In this document: piece by piece, positions 1 to 6,522 of the stretch
Numbering within the stretch: the first letter of the stretch is position 1
Layout of the letters: each line of letters starts with the position of its first letter
Assembly (NCBI GenBank): GCA_030639665.1
Contig: DAOWCC010000040.1
Span: 1 to 13,843, forward strand
From: Elusimicrobiota bacterium
GTDB lineage: Bacteria; Elusimicrobiota; Elusimicrobia; Elusimicrobiales; UBA9959
DNA: 13,843 nucleotides
Reading direction: 5' to 3'
Translations under genes and position numbers: made by a program
The notes under the pieces: model-generated
Databases searched by the model: none
The model's input: only the letters and a program-made list of their open reading frames with translations
What the model was told of the DNA's origin: nothing

Positions 1-53
1 CAGGTTTTGATTCCATTGAATATTTGTCCCCGCGTTTTGTTTATTATAATTAA

Positions 54-80
54 AACTGCGGGGGTATAGCCCCCGCAGTT
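54..80 (-). terminator. Hairpin terminator at the end of the MiaB-PilZ operon
   Basis: A perfect 11-bp stem (aactgcggggg at 54-64 pairing with 70-80) encloses the 5-base loop tatag. Read on the minus strand the stem is followed by TTTTAATTATAA, a moderate U-rich tail. It lies about 80 bases after the stop codon of the last gene of the minus-strand operon. The plus strand also carries a T-rich stretch after the stem (gatttggtttttg), so it could work in both directions. Confidence 0.75.
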
Positions 81-159
81 GATTTGGTTTTTGTCGTTTT
101 TTATCCATCGCGCTTCTTGCTCCGCGGCGCAAAGCGCCACGGGGTGTTGCGCTATTTTT

Positions 160-645
160 CTATTTCTTTGATCGTTTGACTTTAAAATAAGAGTCATTTT
201 TCTGAGGTTTATTGCAGAGATAATGAGCTTTGCAGGTTTCAATGCAGGCTTCCGGCAATTTAAGCGCCATTCTGGTGTCACAGTCGGCATATTCTTCCGC
301 CATATCATTAATCTTCTTTTTATTTTCAACGCTGATATTTACGAATGTTATGCCGTTCATAAATACTCCGCCTTTTTCCTTAACCCATGAAATGGTGCCT
401 TTAACCGGCATATCGCCGAAGCCGCTGAGTTTAAGAACAATACTGAGTTCATTGGAATGAGGAGGTTCCATGAAAGTTATAAGCCGCATTCCGCCGGCCG
501 AAAGATCCGACAATATAGCCGGTTGAGGAATCGCTTTGCCATCTTTAAGAGTGGCAAATTCAACTATAACGGGCTCAAGTATGCCATGCATAATGGGAAG
601 TCTGACATGGTGCCTTCTTTCTTTGCTTATTTTGTGTTTCTTCAT
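160..645 (-). CDS. PilZ-domain protein with cysteine-containing C-terminal tail
   Basis: 161 residues, predicted cytosolic. It carries both hallmarks of c-di-GMP-binding PilZ domains: an RxxxR motif (R11...R15 within RRHHVR) and, after one strand, D47-L-S-A-G-G52 matching D/NxSxxG. The domain spans roughly residues 8-118. The last 45 residues go beyond a minimal PilZ domain and hold four cysteines (C122, C134, C138, C144); a metal or redox role is possible but unproven. The start overlaps the stop of miaB by four bases (ATGA), indicating translational coupling, and it is the last gene before the hairpin at 54-80. The family binds c-di-GMP and acts on motility, secretion or polysaccharide targets; no target is evident here. 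Confidence 0.85.
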   Translation of the reverse strand: MKKHKISKERRHHVRLPIMHGILEPVIVEFATLKDGKAIPQPAILSDLSAGGMRLITFMEPPHSNELSIVLKLSGFGDMPVKGTISWVKEKGGVFMNGITFVNISVENKKKINDMAEEYADCDTRMALKLPEACIETCKAHYLCNKPQKNDSYFKVKRSKK

Positions 646-1931
646 ATTACCGCCTTTCCGTGTAATGTGTTTTTTTCGTTTTTAACTATCCGCGCCTTTT
701 GTAATTCCCCCGGCTTGAACAGTTTATTAATTTTAACCTTGAAATTCGCCGAACTTCTGCCGTAATTTTTATCTTCAATCAATACCTCTTCTATCTTACC
801 AATTCTTGAGTTGAAAATCTCTTTGGAATTCAATTTTATTGTTTCAAGCAGAATATCCAGTCTTTTCTTGAGAATTTCTTTCGGTATTAAATCTTCGCGC
901 TTGCAATCTTTTTCCATTCTCGGCGAGTATTTAAAACAAAAAGCGAAACTGAATTTTCCTTCTTTAGCCAGTTTTAATGTTTCATTAAAATCCTTTTCAG
1001 TCTCTCCCGGATAGCCGACAATAAAATCGGTGGACACCGAAGTGTCTTTATCCGCCTTGCGCAGCGCGCCTATGATATCCAAATACCGTTTTTTTGTATA
1101 ACCCCGTTTCATAAGCTTAAGAATTCTGTCCGAGCCCGATTGCGCGGGCAAATGAATATGGCGGGCTATTTTCGTATTTTGCTTAAACAATTTAAAAAAA
1201 CTTTCCTTAAAAAAAAGCGGATGAGGGCTCATAAAACGGATTCTTTTAACCCCCTCGATTTTTGAAATAATTTCAAGCAGGTCCGTAAAATTTATTCTTT
1301 CGCCTTTATAAATTGAAGAATAAGAATTTACCGTTTGACCCAGTAATACCAATTCTCTCGCCCCGTTTTTAATTTTCATTTTAACTTCTTTAATAATTTT
1401 ATCCGGCGCTATATCTTTAGCTTCGCCCCTGACCGAAGGCACTATGCAATAAGAACATTTAAGCGAACAGCCCCGCATTACGGTTATATAAGCCGTAATC
1501 GGAGAATTAAAAAGATTTGTTTCAGTCAATAGTTTGGGTTTTGTCGCTTTGCCGATTATATCGTTTAAAGCCGCGTCAAATTTATTTATGGATTTTGCGC
1601 CTATGGTCAGATTTACAAAAGGAAATTTTCTCAAGATACTTTTGTTTCCCAGTTTTTCAACCGCGCAGCCCGCCACAATTATTTTTCTTGAAGGTTTTAA
1701 TTTCTTCCATTTTCTAAGGCGCCCTATCATGGATATGGCTTTGTCTTCCGCGAGCTGTCTGACTGTGCAGGTATTTAAAACCGCCGCATCAGCTTCCTTT
1801 AAATCCTGAGTGATTTCAAAATTCCTTTTTTTAAATGATGCGGCAATTAATTCAGAATCCGCTTCATTCATCTGACAGCCAAAAGTGTGAATATACACTT
1901 TCAATAATTTTTTATTTTTTTCGTGTATCAT
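642..1931 (-). CDS. miaB: tRNA-2-methylthio-N6-adenosine methylthiotransferase MiaB
   Basis: About 429 residues from the chosen ATG at 1931. The enzyme adds a methylthio group to N6-modified A37 of tRNAs by radical SAM chemistry. Three domains are visible. The N-terminal methylthiotransferase domain has the auxiliary-cluster cysteines C19 (FGCQMNEADSE), C55 (NTCTVR) and C89 (AGCAVEK). The radical SAM core has C155-x3-C159-x2-C162 followed by IVPSVRGEA. A C-terminal TRAM-like RNA-binding segment starts near residue 370. The FGCQMNEADSE and NTCTVR signatures fit MiaB better than MtaB or RimO. The frame stays open to 1988, but that would overlap lnt by 55 bases; the ATG at 1931 lies two bases after the lnt stop, preceded by a purine-rich GAAGAAAG. 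It is coupled downstream to the PilZ gene by ATGA. Confidence 0.93.
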   Translation of the reverse strand: MIHEKNKKLLKVYIHTFGCQMNEADSELIAASFKKRNFEITQDLKEADAAVLNTCTVRQLAEDKAISMIGRLRKWKKLKPSRKIIVAGCAVEKLGNKSILRKFPFVNLTIGAKSINKFDAALNDIIGKATKPKLLTETNLFNSPITAYITVMRGCSLKCSYCIVPSVRGEAKDIAPDKIIKEVKMKIKNGARELVLLGQTVNSYSSIYKGERINFTDLLEIISKIEGVKRIRFMSPHPLFFKESFFKLFKQNTKIARHIHLPAQSGSDRILKLMKRGYTKKRYLDIIGALRKADKDTSVSTDFIVGYPGETEKDFNETLKLAKEGKFSFAFCFKYSPRMEKDCKREDLIPKEILKKRLDILLETIKLNSKEIFNSRIGKIEEVLIEDKNYGRSSANFKVKINKLFKPGELQKARIVKNEKNTLHGKAVI

Positions 1932-1933
1932 TA

Positions 1934-3355
1934 TCAATTTTTCTTTCTTCTGTATCGTATAATTCCGGCTAATAATAACAATATACAAATAATTTGGCTT
2001 AGATATGGAAAGAGATATCCATATCTTACATAAAATGTTTTCCCTTCTAATAAAGGGATTTCATGTTCAATTACTCCAACTTTACCAAAACCCAATTGCG
2101 TCAAAATTTGTCCTTGAGGATTAATAACCATGGATATTCCCGAAGAAGCGGGTCTCAATAAAAAGCGCCCTGTTTCCACCGCCCTAAAAGGCATTATAGA
2201 GGCATGCTGAATATGTTGTGTCTTGCTCCAAGATAAAGCATCCATTGTTGGCGCTATCAATACCATGGCGCCCTTATTTGCAAGGTTTCGGGCGACATCA
2301 ACATAATCATAGTCATAGCAAATGCCGACTCCCAAAATTCCCGAGGGAATTTTAAAAACAGGATAACCCGTTCCCGGTTTTCCGTCCGCGAAAAATTGAA
2401 TCGGATGATGCTTTTGGAATTTTCCGATAAACTTTCCTTTCGGAGAATATATTAAGGCGATATTATTAAAAGGCATTTTTTCATCATCGGTAAATTCAAT
2501 GCAACCGAATATCAAATAAGAATTAATCTTCTCAATAAAATTTAAAACCTTTTTTTCCGTTGAAGGATTCTGCAAAGGAGAATCCGGCATGGAGTATTCG
2601 GGAAAAACAACCAATGAATTGGGTTTTATTTTCGCTTTCAAACTTAATTCCATACATTTGTTAAAATTTCCTTCCGCTTGTATGCCATAAAAACGCATCT
2701 TCCCGGCGGTAATCGGTTTATCTTTAAACAATATCGGACAAATAATAAGCATTACCGGAAGCAATATGCCCATTGCCGCGATTAATCGCGTTTTCAAATC
2801 TTTGAACTTAAAAAATAATATCATTGCCGCGCTTACGCATAGAATCAAAGCCGAAACGCCGTAAACCCCGATATATTTCGCGGTCATCAATACAGGTTCA
2901 TTATTATGCTGAGAATAGCCGAGAGATAACCAGCCGAATTTTAATTTCCATTGTTCCGATTTTAAAAACTCAATAGCTACCCATGTAAAAGGCGCGGAGA
3001 TAAGAGCGATTTTATAATTGTAAAGCTTTTGAATGGCGCTAAAAATAACCCCGAAAATTCCCCAAAATACTGCCAAGATGCAAAATAATACTATGGAAAA
3101 TGTATCAAACAATAAATAAAGCCAGAATAAAGCGATAGCATTTGAAATAAATCCCGCGATTAAACCCAGTCTTAAAGATACGGAAAATGATTTGTTTTCA
3201 AGAATAATTAAGAGAGGAATAAGAGCGAAGAAGGCAAATACGGAAAAATCATAAGGAGGCATCGATAATACAAGAAGACAAGAGCCGAGAAATACGGCCA
3301 AAAATTCTTTAAGTGTAAATCCGAAATTAAAAAAAGTCTTTATTGCATTTTTCAT
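1934..3355 (-). CDS. lnt: Apolipoprotein N-acyltransferase (Lnt), divergent
   Basis: 473 residues, inner membrane. Lnt transfers an acyl chain from phospholipid to the N-terminal cysteine of lipoproteins. About seven hydrophobic segments fill residues 18-210, then a periplasmic nitrilase-like domain (about 220-435) and a final membrane helix (about 450-467) with a basic RYRRKK end. The catalytic triad is visible as E253 (FPEYS), K315 (FQKHH) and C346 (GICYD); the conserved RAVE (391-394) and SSGIS are present. Odd points: after the catalytic lysine, the usual PFGE loop reads PIQFFADG, and the Glu normally two residues after the catalytic Cys is D348. It may therefore be a divergent Lnt or an Lnt-like acyltransferase. 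The start overlaps the GIY-YIG gene by 29 bases. Confidence 0.88.
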   Translation of the reverse strand: MKNAIKTFFNFGFTLKEFLAVFLGSCLLVLSMPPYDFSVFAFFALIPLLIILENKSFSVSLRLGLIAGFISNAIALFWLYLLFDTFSIVLFCILAVFWGIFGVIFSAIQKLYNYKIALISAPFTWVAIEFLKSEQWKLKFGWLSLGYSQHNNEPVLMTAKYIGVYGVSALILCVSAAMILFFKFKDLKTRLIAAMGILLPVMLIICPILFKDKPITAGKMRFYGIQAEGNFNKCMELSLKAKIKPNSLVVFPEYSMPDSPLQNPSTEKKVLNFIEKINSYLIFGCIEFTDDEKMPFNNIALIYSPKGKFIGKFQKHHPIQFFADGKPGTGYPVFKIPSGILGVGICYDYDYVDVARNLANKGAMVLIAPTMDALSWSKTQHIQHASIMPFRAVETGRFLLRPASSGISMVINPQGQILTQLGFGKVGVIEHEIPLLEGKTFYVRYGYLFPYLSQIICILLLLAGIIRYRRKKN

Positions 3356-3614
3356 ATTTCAATATCAGTTTCTCTTTCTGCTTTTTCTTTAATCGCTTTA
3401 TCGCCGCTTCTTTTTTCATCGCGCATCTGAGATATTTATAATCTTGATGCCATGCAAGTTTGACCGGTAATCTTCCCCTCAAGCATTTTGAACCTTTGCC
3501 CAGATTATGAGTTTTAATTCTTTTCTCCAAATCATTGGTATAGCCCGCGTAAAGCGCGCCGTCCGAACATTTAAGAATATAAGCGACAAAATGTCCGCTT
3601 TTAACTCTCTTCAT
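3327..3614 (-). CDS. GIY-YIG nuclease superfamily protein (UPF0213/YhbQ-like)
   Basis: 95 residues, a complete single-domain protein of the small UPF0213 type. The GIY-YIG core appears as A11-Y-I-L, then LYAGY (21-25), the conserved arginine R32 in LEKRIKTHN, the GSKCLRGRLPVKL stretch usual for the family (GSKYTRGR in many relatives) and the metal-binding glutamate E69 (KKEAAIKRLKK). The C-terminus is very basic. Family members are structure-directed or poorly characterised nucleases, sometimes DNA-repair related; the substrate here is unknown. The ATG shares one base with the TAA of the DsrE-like gene, so it belongs to the same operon. Confidence 0.88.
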   Translation of the reverse strand: MKRVKSGHFVAYILKCSDGALYAGYTNDLEKRIKTHNLGKGSKCLRGRLPVKLAWHQDYKYLRCAMKKEAAIKRLKKKQKEKLILKYEKCNKDFF

Positions 3615-3934
3615 TAGAAGGTTATAATTTTATCGCTTTCTTTGATAATTTCATACATATCTTTCATGGTTGAAAGAGGGCACATTTCAGAGTCTTTTTG
3701 GTCTCTTGATTTAATACAGCTTCCGCAGGCGTAAATCTTGCCGCCCGATTGCGTGAATTTTTCAGCTTGCTTAACAGTATTAAATTTATCACTGCTGACG
3801 CGCTGATATTCGACTCCCTTGCCCATAAAGAAAATTTTAACTTCATCTTTTTGATTAAGAGCAAAGTTCGCGTAGCGGATTGCGTTCCAGCAAGTTTCTG
3901 CGTCATTGCTTGAAATAATTATGCCTATCTTCAT
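3614..3934 (-). CDS. DsrE/DsrF-like family protein
   Basis: 106 residues, cytosolic. The N-terminal MKIGIIISSNDAETCWNAIRYA, the central EVKIFFMGKGVE strand and the C-terminal SDKIITF strand match the DsrE-like sulfur-relay fold. A CxxC-type motif, C70-G-S-C73, sits where family members carry the sulfur-accepting cysteine; C15 and C85 are additional. No DsrF/DsrH or TusBC partners are adjacent, so this is a stand-alone member, and a persulfide-carrier role is only a family-based suggestion. Its ATG overlaps the TGA of the upstream dehydrogenase-like gene (ATGA) and its TAA abuts the GIY-YIG start, so it is tightly coupled on both sides. Confidence 0.8.
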   Translation of the reverse strand: MKIGIIISSNDAETCWNAIRYANFALNQKDEVKIFFMGKGVEYQRVSSDKFNTVKQAEKFTQSGGKIYACGSCIKSRDQKDSEMCPLSTMKDMYEIIKESDKIITF

Positions 3935-4908
3935 TTTTTTGTTTTTGCTTTAACTTTTTTTGTTTTGCTGCTTTTCGCAATGGGCGGATGCATTACTTCT
4001 TTTACATATTTTGGAAGATGATTTAAGCCGCTATTGGCTATTTTCATAACTATGGGCGCTAATTGAAGGCTGTATCTTTTGGTAATGTTCACAGGGTCAA
4101 GTCCGGGCCAGCCCCAGCATGAAGTATGAATAACTCCGTCTATTTCATAAGAGATATCAGCAAGTGAAGTGGGGTGCATGGTTTCTATTGGAGATTGTCC
4201 GGCGGGATTGGAAATTAAATCGCATATTACCGCGCCTTTTTTGAAAAGTTTCAACATATCTTTAGTAATGATAAGTTCTTTTCCTCTCAAATGATGCGGC
4301 CAGTTAATGGCGTTCACCAGAATATCCGTTCCGGTAATATGTTCTTCCATTTTCTTAAAAAATCTTTTATTCAGTATCGTTATTTTCGCGAATTTTCTGG
4401 CGGCGCATTGTATCGCTCCATAAGCGACATTGCCATGACCCATAATTTTAACCACGCATTTAGCCGGATCTTTTCCGGCAAGTTCAAAACCTTTTTGCAT
4501 GCCGAGATAGCCTGTTTGATGTAAAGATTCCACTCTGCGTTCTCCCACCGCATTTCGAACTTTATCCATGGGAACGCCGATTAATTTATATTTTTCCAAA
4601 AGTTCGCGTAATTCGGGATTTCCGCCCAAATGCATCATAGACAATATTAAAGATCCCGGTCTCATCTTGGATAAATCTTCTTCGTTTGGCTCTTTAAGTC
4701 TTACAACAAAGGGACAGGAATAAACCTGTTCAGCGTCGGTAATTTTAGCTCCTATATCCACATATTCGCTGTCTTTAATCCCCACGCCAAGGCCCGCTCC
4801 TTGCTCAACAAAAACATTATGGTATAAAGCGATTTTCTTTAATTCTTTCGGCCTGATGACAACTCTTTTTTCTTCAGGTCTATTTTCTTTAGCGATGCCT
4901 ATATTCAT
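3931..4908 (-). CDS. Alanine dehydrogenase/PNT-family oxidoreductase, copy A
   Basis: 325 residues, cytosolic. The fold order of alanine dehydrogenase/transhydrogenase alpha is present: an N-terminal catalytic half (KENRPEEKRVVIRP), a Rossmann motif G157-H-G159-N-V-A-Y-G164, then a return to the first domain. Residues aligning with the alanine dehydrogenase active site are kept: R15, K72 (LKEP), H93 (MMHLGGNP) and D230 (ICDLISNP). At about 325 residues it is shorter than true Ald (about 370), and the VANMPG region is replaced by SCWGWPGLDPVNITKRYS. N5-(carboxyethyl)ornithine synthase-like or another amino-acid dehydrogenase activity is therefore equally possible. A Lys-rich tail follows residue 311. 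By eye about three quarters of residues match copy B (5387-6346). It is the first gene of the operon running to the PilZ gene. Confidence 0.8.
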   Translation of the reverse strand: MNIGIAKENRPEEKRVVIRPKELKKIALYHNVFVEQGAGLGVGIKDSEYVDIGAKITDAEQVYSCPFVVRLKEPNEEDLSKMRPGSLILSMMHLGGNPELRELLEKYKLIGVPMDKVRNAVGERRVESLHQTGYLGMQKGFELAGKDPAKCVVKIMGHGNVAYGAIQCAARKFAKITILNKRFFKKMEEHITGTDILVNAINWPHHLRGKELIITKDMLKLFKKGAVICDLISNPAGQSPIETMHPTSLADISYEIDGVIHTSCWGWPGLDPVNITKRYSLQLAPIVMKIANSGLNHLPKYVKEVMHPPIAKSSKTKKVKAKTKK

Positions 4909-4954
4909 GGTTGATTTCCTTTACTGTGGTTTATCGTATTTCTTCATTATATTT

Positions 4955-4963
4955 AGTATACCA
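4955..4963 (-). promoter_or_regulatory. Extended -10 promoter for dehydrogenase copy A operon
   Basis: Minus-strand TGGTATACT is an extended -10 element (TGn plus TATACT), 46 bases before the ATG. No good -35 is seen 17-18 bases upstream, which extended -10 promoters tolerate. The same element and surrounding bases (tatttctg before, ctgaa/ctaaa after) recur at the same distance before copy B, and this conservation supports function. A nearby TATAAT-like run (taaatataatg) just downstream is an alternative -10. Confidence 0.55.
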
Positions 4964-5008
4964 GAAATACACCGGTTTTTATAGTTCCAGAGAGTTAAGA
5001 ATCATTTA

Positions 5009-5344
5009 GGCTTTGAAAAAGAATTACCTTAACACTTGGAATCTCGGATTTAAAATGAGTTCAAGGCGCAACGAATGAGCAGGCTTTACGCCTGTGAATA
5101 AGGAGCAACGAAGAAATCAATAAAATATGAGCTTCCCCATAGCAATTATGCTATGGGGCTGGCTGATTTTCGGCTACAACTTCGTCACACTGCAAGATAG
5201 CAAAGCGAGAACTTGTGTCCATAGCGGTCCTTTGAAAATACAGTCCACCCATCGCTTATGGCGCCATAGCGCCACGCGCGCTTCGTTTCTCGTTTCGTTC
5301 GAAAATCAATCAGCCAAGTGTCAAGGTAATTCTTTTTCAAAGCC
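5009..5344. mobile_element. MITE-like element with 31-bp terminal inverted repeats
   Basis: A 31-base sequence starting GGCTTTG at 5009-5039 recurs as its reverse complement at 5314-5344 with a single mismatch. It is flanked on both sides by the trinucleotide TTA (5006-5008 and 5345-5347), a probable 3-bp target duplication. Inside are a further imperfect inverted pair (ggctgattttcg at 5161-5172 against 5300-5315) and a perfect 10-bp stem with a 4-base loop at 5135-5158. At 336 bp with no transposase, it is a non-autonomous element, probably mobilised in trans. TNA-type duplications occur in some IS5-family members, so that origin is conceivable. The only internal reading frame (5127-5348, plus) runs through the right repeat and looks spurious. 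Confidence 0.8.
5135..5158. repeat. Perfect hairpin inside the MITE-like element
   Basis: ccccatagca (5135-5144) pairs perfectly with tgctatgggg (5149-5158) across the loop atta. It lies in the left half of the element and is not followed by a T-tract on the plus strand, so a terminator role is unlikely in that direction. Confidence 0.6.
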
Positions 5345-5386
5345 TTAGCGGAATTATTGAATTTTTAAGCGCTGATGTTCTGATAT

Positions 5387-6346
5387 TCAACTTTTTTTCT
5401 TAATCGTTTTTATTTTAGGCGGATGCATTACCTCTTGGACATCTTTTGGAACTTCGGCAAAACCTTCATCGGCTATTTTTTTAATTATGGGCGCTATTTG
5501 AAGGCTATATCTTTTGGTAATATTTACCGGATCAAGTCCGGGCCAGCCCCAGCAGGAAGTGTGAATAATGCCGTCCACCTCATAAGATATATCCGATAGC
5601 GAGGTGGGGCGCATGGTTTTTATCGGAGATTGTCCTTTGGGATTGGAAATCAAGTCGCATATGACGGCATTTTTTTTGAAAAGTTTAAGCATGCCTCTTG
5701 TAATGATAAACTCCTTACCCCGCAAGTGATGCGGCCAGTTAATGGCATTTACCAGAATATCCGTTCCAGGAATATGTTCTTCCATCTTTTTGAAATCTTT
5801 TATAGTCAGAATCTTTATGCTCTTAGCCGATTTGTCTCCCGCACAATGTATGGCGCCATAGGCAAGATTGCCAAAACCCATAATTTTAACCCGGCATTTT
5901 GACGGATCTTTCCCCCAAAGCTCAAAGCCTTTTTCCATGCCGAGATAGCCTGTTTGATGCAAGGCTTCCACTTTGCGCCGTCCAAGAACATCAGGAATTT
6001 TATCCAGAGGAATGCCAATTAATTTATATTTTTCCAAAAGTCTTCGCAATCCGGGATTTCCGCCCAGATGCATCATGCTCATTATAAAAGAGCCGGGCTT
6101 CATCATCTTCAATTCTTTTTCCACGGGCTCTTTAAGCCTTACAACCAAAGGGCAAGAATAAATTTTGTTTTTTGAAACAATTTTGGCGCCTATAGTCTTA
6201 TATTCGCTATCTTTAATTCCCACTCCCGCGCCAGCGCTCCGTTCAACAAAAATATTATGTTCTAAGGCTATTTCCTTAAGTTCATTAGGCCTGATGACCA
6301 CTCTTTTTTCTTCAGGTCTATTTTCTTTAGCGATGCCTATATTCAT
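5387..6346 (-). CDS. Alanine dehydrogenase/PNT-family oxidoreductase, copy B
   Basis: 319 residues, paralogue of the 3931-4908 product and the upstream member of the tandem pair. The first 20 residues are identical to copy A. The active-site equivalents (R15, K72, H93 and the Asp of ICDLISNP) and the unusual HTSCWGWPGLDPVNITKRYS block are all kept. The Rossmann motif reads GFGNLAYG rather than GHGNVAYG. The segment after it, which shapes cofactor choice, differs (SIKILTIKD against KITILNKR), and the C-terminal tail is shorter. Both copies look intact and under selection. It has its own promoter, is separated from gdhA by a terminator, and is followed 40 bases after its stop by the MITE-like element. 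Exact substrate is not determinable. Confidence 0.8.
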   Translation of the reverse strand: MNIGIAKENRPEEKRVVIRPNELKEIALEHNIFVERSAGAGVGIKDSEYKTIGAKIVSKNKIYSCPLVVRLKEPVEKELKMMKPGSFIMSMMHLGGNPGLRRLLEKYKLIGIPLDKIPDVLGRRKVEALHQTGYLGMEKGFELWGKDPSKCRVKIMGFGNLAYGAIHCAGDKSAKSIKILTIKDFKKMEEHIPGTDILVNAINWPHHLRGKEFIITRGMLKLFKKNAVICDLISNPKGQSPIKTMRPTSLSDISYEVDGIIHTSCWGWPGLDPVNITKRYSLQIAPIIKKIADEGFAEVPKDVQEVMHPPKIKTIKKKS

Positions 6347-6388
6347 ATTGGATTTTCCTCGCGACGCATTTTAAACGGCTTATCATTC

Positions 6389-6418
6389 AGTATATCAGAA
6401 ATACATTGTTTTTAACAA
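6389..6418 (-). promoter_or_regulatory. Sigma-70-type promoter for dehydrogenase copy B
   Basis: Minus-strand TTGTTA (6413-6418) as -35, an 18-base spacer, and TGATATACT (6389-6397) as an extended -10, 42 bases before the ATG at 6346. The -10 neighbourhood closely matches that of copy A, consistent with a promoter duplicated along with the gene. It lies after the gdhA terminator, so copy B is probably transcribed independently. Confidence 0.55.
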
Positions 6419-6461
6419 TTTCCAAAGAAATAAAAGTCATCTTATTGGTCGTAAAATGAAA

Positions 6462-6491
6462 GAACGCGTCCGAAATAATTCGAACGCGTTC
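6462..6491 (-). terminator. Hairpin terminator after gdhA
   Basis: A 13-bp stem with one G-T wobble and a 4-base loop spans 6462-6491. Its arms start gaacgcgt and end acgcgttc. On the minus strand it is followed by TTTCATTTTACG. It begins 32 bases after the gdhA stop codon and separates gdhA from the copy B dehydrogenase gene. Confidence 0.75.
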
Positions 6492-6522
6492 CCATTGGAG
6501 GCTTATTAGGGTAACCCTCTTT

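Noticed and set aside
126..138. ggcgc-aaa-gcgcc hairpin just after the PilZ gene as the terminator
   Set aside because: Only a 5-bp stem with no U-tract on the minus strand; the hairpin at 54-80 is much stronger.
457..765. 102-codon plus-strand frame across the PilZ/miaB junction
   Set aside because: It is antisense to two well-supported coding regions and has no protein-like motif.
1932..1988. N-terminal extension of MiaB by 19 residues
   Set aside because: It would overlap the end of lnt by 55 bases, and MiaB homology starts after the inner ATG, which sits two bases after the lnt stop.
5127..5348. 73-codon plus-strand frame inside the MITE-like element
   Set aside because: It runs through a hairpin and the right terminal repeat, lacks a ribosome site and any recognisable domain, and is best seen as element DNA that happens to be open.
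6508..6520. AGGGT/ACCCT palindrome just after the gdhA stop
   Set aside because: Five-base arms around a single base cannot form a real hairpin; the terminator at 6462-6491 suffices.
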